A program made the position numbers and the translations under genes. DNA of 64,000 nucleotides, from the NCBI GenBank assembly GCA_032622095.1, contig CP136069.1, positions 189,587,122 to 189,651,121 of the forward strand. Reading direction: 5' to 3'. This DNA is from Siphonodentalium dalli (Eukaryota > Mollusca > Scaphopoda > Gadilida > Siphonodentaliidae). Shown here in pieces: positions 24,630-39,608 of this stretch (position 1 is the first letter of the stretch; each line of letters starts with the position of its first letter). The notes beneath the pieces are model-generated. The model searched no databases. It worked only from the letters and a program-made list of their open reading frames with translations, and had not been told where the DNA came from.

Positions 24630-26845
24630 ATTCGTTTGATGAACTCCATAATATTATACTATTTGTTTGATGAACTCCGTAATGTTATACAATTTGTTTG
24701 ATGAACTCCGTAATGTTATGCAATGTGTTTGATGGACTCCATAATGTTATACAATTTGTTTGATGAACTCCATAATGTTATACAATTTGTTTGATGAACT
24801 CCATAATGTTATACAATTTGTTTGAAAAACTCCATAATGTTATACAATGTGTTTGATGAACTTCATAATGATATACAATGTGTTTGATGAACTCCGTAAT
24901 GTTATACAATTTGTTTGATGAACTCCATAATGTTATACAATTTGTTTGATGAACTCCATAATGTTATACAATTTGTTTGAAAAACTCCATAATGTTATAC
25001 AATGTGTTTGATGAACTCCGTAATGATATACAATGTGTTTGATGAACTCCGTAATGTTATACAATTTGTTTGATGAACTCCGTAATGTTATACAATTTGT
25101 TTGATGAACTCCGTAATGTTATACAATTTGTTTGAAAAACTCCATAATGATATACAATGTGTTTGATGAACTCCGTAATGTTATACAATTTGTTTGATGA
25201 ACTCCGTAATGTTATACAATTTGTTTGATGAACTCCGTAATGATATACAATTTGTTTGATGAACTCCGTAATGTTATACAATTTGTGTGATGAACTCCGT
25301 AATGTTATACAATTTGTTTGATGAACTCCGTAATGTTATACAATTTGTTTAATGAACTACATAATGTTATACAATTTGTTTGATGAACTCCGTAATGTTA
25401 TACAATATGTTTGATAAACTCAATAATGTTATACAATTTGTTTGATAAACTCCGTAATGTTACTCAATTTGTTTGATAAACTCCGTAATGTTATACAATA
25501 TGTTTGATAAACTCAATAATGTTATACAATTTGTTTGATACACTCCGTAATGTTACTCAATTTGTTTGATAAACTCTCGTAATGTTATACAATATGTTTG
25601 ATAAACTCAATAATGTTATACAATTTGTTTGATAAACTCAATAATGTTATACAATTTGTTTGATAAACTCCATAATGTTATACAATATGTTTGATAAACT
25701 CAATAATGTTATACAATTTGTTTGATACACTCCGTAATGTTACTCAATTTGTTTGATAAACTCTCGTCATGTTATACAATATGTTTGATAAACTCCATAA
25801 TGTTATACAATTTGTTTGATAAACTCAATAATGTTATACAATTTGTTTGATAAACTCCATAATGTTATACAATTTGTTTGATGAACTCCGTAATGTTATA
25901 CAATTTGTTTGATAAACTCCGTAATGTTACTCAATTTGTTTGATAAACTCCGTAATGTTATACAATATGTTTGATAAACTCAATAATGTTATACAATTTG
26001 TTTGATACACTCCGTAATGTTACTCAATTTGTTTGATAAACTCTCGTAATGTTATACAATATGTTTGATAAACTCCATAATGTTATACAATTTGTTTGAT
26101 AAACTCAATAATGTTATACAATTTGTTTGATAAACTCCATAATGTTATACAATTTGTTTGATGAACTCCGTAATGTTATACAATTTGTTTGATGAACTCC
26201 GTAATGTTATACAATTTGTTTGAAAAACTCCATAATGATATACAATGTGTTTGATGAACTCCGTAATGTTATACAATTTGTTTGATGAACTCCGTAATGT
26301 TATACAATTTGTGTGATGAACTCCGTAATGTTATACAATTTGTTTAATGAACTACATAATGTTATACAATTTGTTTGATGAACTCCGTAATGTTATACAA
26401 TTTGTTTGATGAACTCCGTAATGTTATACAATATGTTTGATAAACTCAATAATGTTATACAATTTGTTTGATAAACTCCGTAATGTTACTCAATTTGTTT
26501 GATAAACTCCGTAATGTTATACAATATGTTTGATAAACTCAATAATGTTATACAATTTGTTTGATACACTCCGTAATGTTACTCAATTTGTTTGATAAAC
26601 TCTCGTAATGTTATACAATATGTTTGATAAACTCCATAATGTTATACAATTTGTTTGATAAACTCAATAATGTTATACAATTTGTTTGATAAACTCCGTA
26701 ATGTTATACAATTTGTTTGATGAACTCCGTAATGTTACACAATTTGTTTGATGAACTCCATAATGTTATACAATTTGTTTGATGAACTCCGTAATGTTAT
26801 ACAATTTGTTTGATGAACTCCATAATATTATACAATTTGTTTGAT
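24630..26845. repeat. 2.3-kb S-P-Q unit, copy 3 (3' part replaced)
   Basis: The P block here lacks the two-monomer GCGCAATG/GATGGACTCC pair present in copies 1 and 2, which explains the 2,267-bp rather than 2,329-bp spacing across it. It follows the other copies to the GATGAACTCC, CATAATATTATAC monomer near 26820. Instead of the S phase tag it then passes into a long Q block. Confidence 0.85.
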
Positions 26846-28099
26846 GAACTCCATAATGTTATACAATTTGTTTGATACACTCCGTAATGTTACTCAATTT
26901 GTTTGATAAACTCTCGTAATATTATACAATATGTTTGATAAACTCCATAATGTTATACAATTTGTTTGATAAACTCAATAATGTTATACAATTTGTTTGA
27001 TAAACTCCGTAATGTTATACAATATGTTTGATAAACTCAATAATGTTATACAATTTGTTTGATACACTCCGTAATGTTACTCAATTTGTTTGATAAACTC
27101 TCGTAATGTTATACAATATGTTTGATAAACTCCATAATGTTATACAATTTGTTTGATACACTCCGTAATGTTACTCAATTTGTTTGATAAACTCTCGTAA
27201 TGTTAAACAATATGTTTGATAAACTCCATAATGTTATACAATTTGTTTGATAAACTCAATAATGTTATACAATTTGTTTGATACACTCCGTAATGTTACT
27301 CAATTTGTTTGATAAACTCTCGTAATGTTATACAATATGTTTGATAAACTCCATAATGTTATACAATTTGTTTGATAAACTCAATAATGTTATGCAATTT
27401 GTTTGATGAACTCCGTAATGTTACACAATTTGTTTGATGAACTCCATAATGTTATACAATTTGTTTGATGAACTCCGTAATGTTATACAATTTGTTTGAT
27501 GAACTCCATAATATTATACAATTTGTTTTATGAACTCCACAATGTTATACAATTTGTTTGATACACTCCGTAATGTTACTCAATTTGTTTGATAAACTCT
27601 CGTAATGTTATACAATATGTTTGATAAACTCCATAATGTTATACAATTTGTTTGATACACTCCGTAATGTTACTCAATTTGTTTGATAAACTCTCGTAAT
27701 GTTATACAATATGTTTGATAAACTCCATAATGTTATACAATTTGTTTGATAAACTCAATAATGTTATACAATTTGTTTGATACACTCCGTAATGTTAATC
27801 AATTTGTTTGATAAACTCTCGTAATGTTATACAATATGTTTGATAAACTCCATAATGTTATACAATTTGTTTGATAAACTCAATAATGTTATACAATTTG
27901 TTTGATACACTCCATAATGTTATACAATATGTTTGATAAACTCAATAATGTTATACAATTTGTTTGATACACTCCGTAATGTTACTCAATTTGTTTGATA
28001 AACTCCATAATGTTATACAATTTGTTTGATACACTCCGTAATGTTACTCAATTTGTTTGATAAACTCTCGTAATGTTATACAATATGTTTGATAAACTC

Positions 28100-28150
28100 C
28101 ATAATGTTATACAATTTGTTGATAAACTCCATAATGTTATACAATTTGTT
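28100..28150. repeat. Rare 30-bp monomer
   Basis: The junction reads ACAATTTGTTGATAAACTCC, one T short of the usual GTTTGATAAAC, giving a 30-bp unit. It is a single-base deletion private to this copy; the corresponding Q segments elsewhere have the full form. Confidence 0.8.
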
Positions 28151-28649
28151 TGATAAACTCCATAATGTTATACAATATGTTTGATAAACTCAATAATGTT
28201 ATACAATTTGTTTGATACACTCCGTAATGTTACTCAATATGTTTAATAAACTCTCGTAATGTTATACAATATGTTTGATAAACTCCATAATGTTATACAA
28301 TTTGTTTGATACACTCCGTAATGTTACTTAATTTGTTTGATAAACTCAATAATGTTATACAATTTGTTTGATACACTCCGTAATGTTACTCAATTTGTTT
28401 GATAAACTCCATAATGTTATACAATTTGTTTGATACACTCCGTAATGTTACTCAATTTGTTTGATAAACTCTCGTAATGTTATACAATATGTTTGATAAA
28501 CTCCATAATGTTATACAATTTGTTTGATAAACTCCATAATGTTATACAATTTGTTTGATAAACTCAATAATGTTATACAATATGTTTGATAAACTCAATA
28601 ATGTTATACAATTTGTTTGATACACTCCGTAATGTTACTCAATTTGTTT

Positions 28650-29023
28650 GATAAACTCTCGTAATGTTATACAATATGTTTGATAAACTCCATAATGTTA
28701 CACAATTTGTTTGATAAACTCAATAATGTTATACAATTTGTTTGATAAACTCCGTAATGTTATACAATATGTTTGATAAACTCAATAATGTTATACAATT
28801 TGTTTGATACACTCCGTAATGTTACTCAATTTGTTTGATAAACTCTCGTAATGTTATACAATATGTTTGATAAACTCCATAATGTTATACAATTTGTTTG
28901 ATAAACTCAATAATGTTATACAATTTGTTTGATAAACTCCGTAATGTTATACAATATGTTTGATAAACTCAATAATGTTATACAATTTGTTTGATACACT
29001 CCGTAATGTTACTCAATTTGTTT
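28650..29023. repeat. 187-bp hexameric HOR in Q
   Basis: CTCTCG monomers begin at 28650, 28837 and 29024, a constant 187 bp (five 31-mers plus one 32-mer). The order within each period is CTCTCG, CTCCATAATG, CTCAATAATG, CTCCGTAATG ending AATAT, CTCAATAATG, then GATACACTCC with GTTACTC. The pattern extends on both sides of these coordinates. Confidence 0.9.
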
Positions 29024-29130
29024 GATAAACTCTCGTAATGTTATACAATATGTTTGATAAACTCCATAATGTTATACAATTTGTTTGATAAACTCAATAA
29101 TGTTATACAATTTGTTTGATAAACTCCGTA

Positions 29131-30604
29131 ATGTTATACAATTTGTTTGATGAACTCCATAATGTTATACAATTTGTTTGATGAACTCCATAATGTTATA
29201 CGATTTGTTTGAAAAACTCCATAATGTTATACAATGTGTTTGATGAACTCCATAATGATATACAATGTGTTTGATGAACTCCGTAATGTTATACAATTTG
29301 TTTGATGAACTGCGCAATGTTATGCAATGTGTTTGATGGACTCCATAATGTTATACAATTTGTTTGATGAACTCCATAATGTTATACAATTTGTTTGATG
29401 AACTCCATAATGTTATACAATTTGTTTGAAAAACTCCATAATGTTATACAATGTGTTTGATGAACTCCGTAATGATATACAATGTGTTTGATGAACTCCG
29501 TAATGTTATACAATTTGTTTGATGAACTCCGTAATGTTATACAATTTGTTTGATGAACTCCGTAATGTTATACAATTTGTTTGAAAAACTCCATAATGAT
29601 ATACAATGTGTTTGATGAACTCCGTAATGTTATACAATTTGTTTGATGAACTCCGTAATGTTATACAATTTGTTTGATGAACTCCGTAATGATATACAAT
29701 TTGTTTGATGAACTCCGTAATGTTATACAATTTGTGTGATGAACTCCGTAATGTTATACAATTTGTTTGATGAACTCCGTAATGTTATACAATTTGTTTA
29801 ATGAACTACATAATGTTATACAATTTGTTTGATGAACTCCGTAATGTTATACAATATGTTTGATAAACTCAATAATGTTATACAATTTGTTTGATAAACT
29901 CCGTAATGTTACTCAATTTGTTTGATAAACTCCGTAATGTTATACAATATGTTTGATAAACTCAATAATGTTATACAATTTGTTTGATACACTCCGTAAT
30001 GTTACTCAATTTGTTTGATAAACTCTCGTAATGTTATACAATATGTTTGATAAACTCAATAATGTTATACAATTTGTTTGATAAACTCAATAATGTTATA
30101 CAATTTGTTTGATAAACTCCATAATGTTATACAATATGTTTGATAAACTCAATAATGTTATACAATTTGTTTGATACACTCCGTAATGTTACTCAATTTG
30201 TTTGATAAACTCTCGAAATGTTATACAATATGTTTGATAAACTCCATAATGTTATACAATTTGTTTGATAAACTCAATAATGTTATACAATTTGTTTGAT
30301 AAACTCCATAATGTTATACAATTTGTTTGATGAACTCCGTAATGATATACAATTTGTTTGATAAACTCCGTAATGTTACTCAATTTGTTTGATAAACTCC
30401 GTAATGTTATACAATATGTTTGATAAACTCAATAATGTTATACAATTTGTTTGATACACTCCGTAATGTTACTCAATTTGTTTGATAAACTCTCGTAATG
30501 TTATACAATATGTTTGATAAACTCCATAATGTTATACAATTTGTTTGATAAACTCAATAATGTTATACAATTTGTTTGATAAACTCCATAATGTTATACA
30601 ATTT
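29131..30604. repeat. P block and short Q before the 7.6-kb duplication
   Basis: A P block starts near 29143 directly after Q, without the ATTCG phase tag. It includes GCGCAATG (near 29311) and GATATAC. The matching features at 29506 and 31867 are 2,361 bp apart, so this is another 2.3-kb unit. Private changes include CTCGAAATG near 30213, which recurs at 36420 and 43993. Confidence 0.82.
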
Positions 30605-33600
30605 GTTTGATGAACTCCGTAATGTTATACAATTTGTTTGATGAACTCCGTAATGTTATACAATTTGTTTGAAAAACTCCATAATGATATACAATGTGTT
30701 TGATGAACTCCGTAATGTTATACAATTTGTTTGATGAACTCCGTAATGTTATACAATTTGTGTGATGAACTCCGTAATGTTATACAATTTGTTTAATGAA
30801 CTACATAATGTTATACAATTTGTTTGATGAACTCCGTAATGTTATACAATTTGTTTGATGAACTCCGTAATGTTATACAATATGTTTGATAAACTCAATA
30901 ATGTTATACAATTTGTTTGATAAACTCCGTAATGTTACTCAATTTGTTTGATAAACTCCGTAATGTTATACAATATGTTTGATAAACTCAATAATGTTAT
31001 ACAATTTGTTTGATACACTCCGTAATGTTACTCAATTTGTTTGATAAACTCTCGTAATGTTATACAATATGTTTGATAAACTCTCGTAATGTTATACAAT
31101 ATGTTTGATAAACTCCATAATGTTATACAATTTGTTTGATAAACTCCGTAATGTTATACAATTTGTTTGATGAACTCCGTAATGTTACACAATTTGTTTG
31201 ATGAACTCCGTAATGTTACACAATTTGTTTGATGAACTCCATAATGTTATACAATTTGTTTGATGAACTCCGTAATGTTATACAATTTGTTTGATGAACT
31301 CCATAATATTATACAATTTGTTTGATGAACTCCGTAATGTTAAACAATTTGTTTGATGAACTCCGTAATGTTATACAATTCGTTTGATGAACTCCATAAT
31401 ATTATACTATTTGTTTGATGAACTCCGTAATGTTATACAATTTGTTTGATAAACTCCGTAATGTTATGCAATGTGTTTGATGGACTCCATAATGTTATAC
31501 AACTTGTTTGATGAACTCCATAATGTTATACAATTTGTTTGATGAACTCCATAATGTTATACAATTTGTTTGAAAAACTCCATAATGTTATACAATGTGT
31601 TTGATGAACTCCATAATGATATACAATGTGTTTGATGAACTCCGTAATGTTATACAATTTGTTTGATGAACTGCGCAATGTTATGCAATGTGTTTGATGG
31701 ACTCCATAATGTTATACAATTTGTTTGATGAACTCCATAATGTTATACAATTTGTTTGATGAACTCCATAATGTTATACAATTTGTTTGAAAAACTCCAT
31801 AATGTTATACAATGTGTTTGATGAACTCCGTAATGATATACAATGTGTTTGATGAACTCCGTAATGTTATACAATTTGTTTGATGAACTCCGTAATGTTA
31901 TACAATTTGTTTGATGAACTCCGTAATGTTATACAATATGTTTGAAAAACTCCATAATGATATACAATGTGTTTGATGAACTCCGTAATGTTATACAATT
32001 TGTTTGATGAACTCCGTAATGTTATACAATTTGTTTGATGAACTCCGTAATGATATACAATTTGTTTGATGAACTCCGTAATGTTATACAATTTGTGTGA
32101 TGAACTCCGTAATGTTATACAATTTGTTTGATGAACTCCGTAATGTTATACAATTTGTTTAATGAACTACATAATGTTATACAATTTGTTTGATGAACTC
32201 CGTAATGTTATACAATATGTTTGATAAACTCAATAATGTTATACAATTTGTTTGATAAACTCCGTAATGTTACTCAATTTGTTTGATAAACTCCGTAATG
32301 TTATACAATATGTTTGATAAACTCAAAAATGTTATACAATTTGTTTGATACACTCCGTAATGTTACTCAATTTGTTTGATAAACTCTCGTAATGTTATTC
32401 AATATGTTTGATAAACTCAGTAATGTTATACAATTTGTTTGATAAACTCAATAATGTTATACAATTTGTTTGATAAACTCCATAATGTTATACAATATGT
32501 TTGATAAACTCAATAATGTTATACAATTTGTTTGATACACTCCGTAATGTTACTCAAAACTCCGTAATGTTATACAATTTGTTTGATGAACTCCGTAATG
32601 TTATACAATTTGTGTGATGAACTCCGTAATGTTATACAATTTGTTTAATGAACTACATAATGTTATACAATTTGTATGATGAACTCCGTAATGTTATACA
32701 ATTTGTTTGATGAACTCCGTAATGTTATACAATTTGTTTGATGAACTGCGCAATGTTATGCAATGTGTTTGATGGACTCCATAATGTTATACAATTTGTT
32801 TGATGAACTCCATAATGTTATACAATTTGTTTGAAAAACTCCATAATGTTATACAATGTGTTTGATGAACTCCGTAATGATATACAATGTGTTTGATGAA
32901 CTCCGTAATGTTATACAATTTGTTTGATGAACTCCGTAATGTTATACAATTTGTTTGATGAACTCCGTAATGTTATACAATTTGTTTGAAAAACTCCATA
33001 ATGATATACAATGTGTTTGATGAACTCCGTAATGTTATACAATTTGTTTGATGAACTCCGTAATGTTATACAATTTGTTTGATGAACTCCGTAATGATAT
33101 ACAATTTGTTTGATGAACTCCGTAATGTTATACAATTTGTGTGATGAACTCCGTAATGTTATACAATTTGTTTGATAAACTCCGTAATGTTATACAATTT
33201 GTTTAATGAACTACATAATGTTATACAATTTGTTTGATGAACTCCGTAATGTTATACAATATGTTTGATAAACTCAATAATGTTATACAATTTGTTTGAT
33301 AAACTCCGTAATGTTACTCAATTTGTTTGATAAACTCCGTAATGTTATACAATATGTTTGATAAACTCAATAATGTTATACAATTTGTTTGATACACTCC
33401 GTAATGTTACTCAATTTGTTTGATAGACTCTCGTAATGTTATACAATATGTTTGATAAACTCAATAATGTTATTCAATTTGTTTGATAAACTCAATAATG
33501 TTATACAATTTGTTTGATAAACTCCATAATGTTATACAATATGTTTGATAAACTCAATAATGTTATACAATTTGTTTGATACACTCCGTAATGTTACTCA

Positions 33601-36600
33601 ATTTGTTTGATAAACTCTCGTAATGTTATACAATATGTTTGATAAACTCCATAATGTTATACAATTTGTTTGATAAACTCAATAATGTTATACAATTTGT
33701 TTGATAAACTCCATAATGTTATACAATTTGTTTGATGAACTCCGTAATGTTATACAATTTGTTTGATAAACTCCGTAATGTTACTCAATTTGTTTGATAA
33801 ACTCCGTAATGTTATACAATATGTTTGATAAACTCAATAATGTTATACAATTTGTTTGATACACTCCGTAATGTTACTCAATTTGTTTGATAAACTCTCG
33901 TAATGTTATACAATATGTTTGATAAACTCCATAATGTTATACAATTTGTTTGATAAACTCAATAATGTTATACAATTTCTTTGATAAACTCCATAATGTT
34001 ATACAATTTGTTTGATGAACTCCATAATGTTATACAATTTGTTTGATGAACTCCGTAATGTTATACAATTTGTTTGAAAAACTCCATAATGATATACAAT
34101 GTGTTTGATGAACTCCGTAATGTTATACAATTTGTTTGATGAACTCCGTAATGTTATACAATTTGTGTGATGAACTCCGTAATGTTATACAATTTGTTTA
34201 ATGAACTACATAATGTTATACAATTTGTTTGATGAACTCCGTAATGTTATACAATTTGTTTGATGAACTCCGTAATGTTATACAATATGTTTGATAAACT
34301 CAATAATGTTATACAATTTGTTTGATAAACTCCGTAATGTTACTCAATTTGTTTGATAAACTCCGTAATGTTATACAATATGTTTGATAAACTCAATAAT
34401 GTTATACAATTTGTTTGATACACTCCGTAATGTTACTCAATTTGTTTGATAAACTCTCGTAATGTTATACAATATGTTTGATAAACTCCATAATGTTATA
34501 CAATTTGTTTGATAAACTCAATAATGTTATACAATTTGTTTGATGAACTCCATAATGTTATACAATTTGTTTGATGAACTCCGTAATGTTATACAATTTG
34601 TTTGATGAACTCCATAATATTATACAATTTGTTTGATGAACTCCATAATGTTATACAATTTGTTTGATACACTCCGTAATGTTACTCAATTTGTTTGATA
34701 AACTCTCGTAATATTATACAATATGTTTGATAAACTCCATAATGTTATACAATTTGTTTGATAAACTCAATAATGTTATACAATTTGTTTGATAAACTCC
34801 GTAATGTTATACAATATGTTTGATAAACTCAATAATGTTATACAATTTGTTTGATACACTCCGTAATGTTACTCAATTTGTTTGATAAACTCTCGTAATG
34901 TTATACAATATGTTTGATAAACTCCATAATGTTATACAATTTGTTTGATACACTCCGTAATGTTACTCAATTTGTTTGATAAACTCTCGTAATGTTATAC
35001 AATATGTTTGATAAACTCCATAATGTTATACAATTTGTTTGATAAACTCAATAATGTTATACAATTTGTTTGATACACTCCGTAATGTTACTCAATTTGT
35101 TTGATAAACTCTCGTAATGTTATACAATATGTTTGATAAACTCCATAATGTTATACAATTTGTTTGATAAACTCAATAATGTTATGCAATTTGTTTGATG
35201 AACTCCGTAATGTTACACAATTTGTTTGATGAACTCCATAATGTTATACAATTTGTTTGATGAACTCCGTAATGTTATACAATTTGTTTGATGAACTCCA
35301 TAATATTATACAATTTGTTTTATGAACTCCACAATGTTATACAATTTGTTTGATACACTCCGTAATGTTACTCAATTTGTTTGATAAACTCTCGTAATGT
35401 TATACAATATGTTTGATAAACTCCATAATGTTATACAATTTGTTTGATACACTCCGTAATGTTACTCAATTTGTTTGATAAACTCTCGTAATGTTATACA
35501 ATATGTTTGATAAACTCCATAATGTTATACAATTTGTTTGATAAACTCAATAATGTTATACAATTTGTTTGATACACTCCGTAATGTTAATCAATTTGTT
35601 TGATAAACTCTCGTAATGTTATACAATATGTTTGATAAACTCCATAATGTTATACAATTTGTTTGATAAACTCAATAATGTTATACAATTTGTTTGATAC
35701 ACTCCATAATGTTATACAATTTGTTTGATAAACTCAATAATGTTATACAATTTGTTTGATACACTCCGTAATGTTACTCAATTTGTTTGATAAACTCCAT
35801 AATGTTATACAATGTGTTTGATGAACTCCGTAATGTTATACAATTTGTTTGATGAACTCCGTAATGTTATACAATTTGTTTGATGAACTCCGTAATGATA
35901 TACAATTTGTTTGATGAACTCCGTAATGTTATACAATTTGTGTGATGAACTCCGTAATGTTATACAATTTGTTTGATGAACTCCGTAATGTTATACAATT
36001 TGTTTAATGAACTACATAATGTTATACAATTTGTTTGATGAACTCCGTAATGTTATACAATATGTTTGATAAACTCAATAATGTTATACAATTTGTTTGA
36101 TAAACTCCGTAATGTTACTCAATTTGTTTGATAAACTCCGTAATGTTATACAATATGTTTGATAAACTCAATAATGTTATACAATTTGTTTGATACACTC
36201 CGTAATGTTACTCAATTTGTTTGATAAACTCTCGTAATGTTATACAATATGTTTGATAAACTCAATAATGTTATACAATTTGTTTGATAAACTCAATAAT
36301 GTTATACAATTTGTTTGATAAACTCCATAATGTTATACAATATGTTTGATAAACTCAATAATGTTATACAATTTGTTTGATACACTCCGTAATGTTACTC
36401 AATTTGTTTGATAAACTCTCGAAATGTTATACAATATGTTTGATAAACTCCATAATGTTATACAATTTGTTTGATAAACTCAATAATGTTATACAATTTG
36501 TTTGATAAACTCCATAATGTTATACAATTTGTTTGATGAACTCCGTAATGATATACAATTTGTTTGATAAACTCCGTAATGTTACTCAATTTGTTTGATA

Positions 36601-38176
36601 AACTCCGTAATGTTATACAATATGTTTGATAAACTCAATAATGTTATACAATTTGTTTGATACACTCCGTAATGTTACTCAATTTGTTTGATAAACTCTC
36701 GTAATGTTATACAATATGTTTGATAAACTCCATAATGTTATACAATTTGTTTGATAAACTCAATAATGTTATACAATTTGTTTGATAAACTCCATAATGT
36801 TATACAATTTGTTTGATGAACTCCGTAATGTTATACAATTTGTTTGATGAACTCCGTAATGTTATACAATTTGTTTGAAAAACTCCATAATGATATACAA
36901 TGTGTTTGATGAACTCCGTAATGTTATACAATTTGTTTGATGAACTCCGTAATGTTATACAATTTGTGTGATGAACTCCGTAATGTTATACAATTTGTTT
37001 AATGAACTACATAATGTTATACAATTTGTTTGATGAACTCCGTAATGTTATACAATTTGTTTGATGAACTCCGTAATGTTATACAATATGTTTGATAAAC
37101 TCAATAATGTTATACAATTTGTTTGATAAACTCCGTAATGTTACTCAATTTGTTTGATAAACTCCGTAATGTTATACAATATGTTTGATAAACTCAATAA
37201 TGTTATACAATTTGTTTGATACACTCCGTAATGTTACTCAATTTGTTTGATAAACTCTCGTAATGTTATACAATATGTTTGATAAACTCTCGTAATGTTA
37301 TACAATATGTTTGATAAACTCCATAATGTTATACAATTTGTTTGATAAACTCCGTAATGTTATACAATTTGTTTGATGAACTCCGTAATGTTACACAATT
37401 TGTTTGATGAACTCCGTAATGTTACACAATTTGTTTGATGAACTCCATAATGTTATACAATTTGTTTGATGAACTCCGTAATGTTATACAATTTGTTTGA
37501 TGAACTCCATAATATTATACAATTTGTTTGATGAACTCCGTAATGTTAAACAATTTGTTTGATGAACTCCGTAATGTTATACAATTCGTTTGATGAACTC
37601 CATAATATTATACTATTTGTTTGATGAACTCCGTAATGTTATACAATTTGTTTGATGAACTCCGTAATGTTATGCAATGTGTTTGATGGACTCCATAATG
37701 TTATACAACTTGTTTGATGAACTCCATAATGTTATACAATTTGTTTGATGAACTCCATAATGTTATACAATTTGTTTGAAAAACTCCATAATGTTATACA
37801 ATGTGTTTGATGAACTCCATAATGATATACAATGTGTTTGATGAACTCCGTAATGTTATACAATTTGTTTGATGAACTGCGCAATGTTATGCAATGTGTT
37901 TGATGGACTCCATAATGTTATACAATTTGTTTGATGAACTCCATAATGTTATACAATTTGTTTGATGAACTCCATAATGTTATACAATTTGTTTGAAAAA
38001 CTCCATAATGTTATACAATGTGTTTGATGAACTCCGTAATGATATACAATGTGTTTGATGAACTCCGTAATGTTATACAATTTGTTTGATGAACTCCGTA
38101 ATGTTATACAATTTGTTTGATGAACTCCGTAATGTTATACAATATGTTTGAAAAACTCCATAATGATATACAATGT
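30605..38176. repeat. 7,572-bp segmental duplication, copy 1
   Basis: This matches 38177-45748 at a constant offset of 7,572 bp. Markers are GATAAACTCCGTAATGTTATGC 31448/39020 (given as position tags), the truncated monomer TACTCAAAAC 32551/40123, TTTCTTTGATAAAC 33979/41551, and the abrupt Q-to-P switch near 35814/43386. Back-extension fails before about 30603. Very few differences were noticed between copies, so the event is young compared with the 2.7- and 3.9-kb duplications. A collapsed or expanded assembly graph should also be considered. Confidence 0.9.
32551..32570. repeat. Truncated monomer with 11 bp missing, copy 1
   Basis: TACTCAA is joined directly to AACTCC, whereas the normal sequence has TTTGTTTGATA between them. 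This shifts the 31-bp phase by 11. A Q context on the left meets a P context on the right, so this is an out-of-register deletion scar rather than a simple 11-bp loss. It recurs at 40123 and 46329. Confidence 0.9.
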
Positions 38177-38242
38177 GTTTGATGAACTCCGTAATGTTAT
38201 ACAATTTGTTTGATGAACTCCGTAATGTTATACAATTTGTTT
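36877..38242. repeat. Nested 1,366-bp tandem duplication, copy 1
   Basis: GAAAAACTCC at 36877 recurs at 38243, ATTCG at 37584 recurs at 38950 and GCGCAATG at 37879 recurs at 39245, all 1,366 bp apart. The segment spans P, short Q, S and the next P. It bridges the join between the two 7,572-bp copies. Confidence 0.88.
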
Positions 38243-39608
38243 GAAAAACTCCATAATGATATACAATGTGTTTGATGAACTCCGTAATGTTATACAATTT
38301 GTTTGATGAACTCCGTAATGTTATACAATTTGTGTGATGAACTCCGTAATGTTATACAATTTGTTTAATGAACTACATAATGTTATACAATTTGTTTGAT
38401 GAACTCCGTAATGTTATACAATTTGTTTGATGAACTCCGTAATGTTATACAATATGTTTGATAAACTCAATAATGTTATACAATTTGTTTGATAAACTCC
38501 GTAATGTTACTCAATTTGTTTGATAAACTCCGTAATGTTATACAATATGTTTGATAAACTCAATAATGTTATACAATTTGTTTGATACACTCCGTAATGT
38601 TACTCAATTTGTTTGATAAACTCTCGTAATGTTATACAATATGTTTGATAAACTCTCGTAATGTTATACAATATGTTTGATAAACTCCATAATGTTATAC
38701 AATTTGTTTGATAAACTCCGTAATGTTATACAATTTGTTTGATGAACTCCGTAATGTTACACAATTTGTTTGATGAACTCCGTAATGTTACACAATTTGT
38801 TTGATGAACTCCATAATGTTATACAATTTGTTTGATGAACTCCGTAATGTTATACAATTTGTTTGATGAACTCCATAATATTATACAATTTGTTTGATGA
38901 ACTCCGTAATGTTAAACAATTTGTTTGATGAACTCCGTAATGTTATACAATTCGTTTGATGAACTCCATAATATTATACTATTTGTTTGATGAACTCCGT
39001 AATGTTATACAATTTGTTTGATAAACTCCGTAATGTTATGCAATGTGTTTGATGGACTCCATAATGTTATACAACTTGTTTGATGAACTCCATAATGTTA
39101 TACAATTTGTTTGATGAACTCCATAATGTTATACAATTTGTTTGAAAAACTCCATAATGTTATACAATGTGTTTGATGAACTCCATAATGATATACAATG
39201 TGTTTGATGAACTCCGTAATGTTATACAATTTGTTTGATGAACTGCGCAATGTTATGCAATGTGTTTGATGGACTCCATAATGTTATACAATTTGTTTGA
39301 TGAACTCCATAATGTTATACAATTTGTTTGATGAACTCCATAATGTTATACAATTTGTTTGAAAAACTCCATAATGTTATACAATGTGTTTGATGAACTC
39401 CGTAATGATATACAATGTGTTTGATGAACTCCGTAATGTTATACAATTTGTTTGATGAACTCCGTAATGTTATACAATTTGTTTGATGAACTCCGTAATG
39501 TTATACAATATGTTTGAAAAACTCCATAATGATATACAATGTGTTTGATGAACTCCGTAATGTTATACAATTTGTTTGATGAACTCCGTAATGTTATACA
39601 ATTTGTTT
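38243..39608. repeat. Nested 1,366-bp tandem duplication, copy 2
   Basis: This is the second copy of 36877-38242. It differs at 39020 (GATAAACTCC where copy 1 has GATGAACTCC), and the same difference separates 31448 from 45226. The GATAAAC form thus marks one lineage of the S-P junction and GATGAAC the other. Confidence 0.88.

Larger units (their letters stand above)
26846..29130. repeat. Long Q block
   Basis: This is an extended run of GATAAACTC and GATACACTCC monomers with many CTCTCG 32-mers, resembling 3130-5260 and 55600-57890 in variant order (including TTTATGAACTCCACAATG near 27525 and its counterparts near 35320, 42890, 49090, 56280, 61410 and 63650). No gene or foreign insertion is present. 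Confidence 0.85.
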
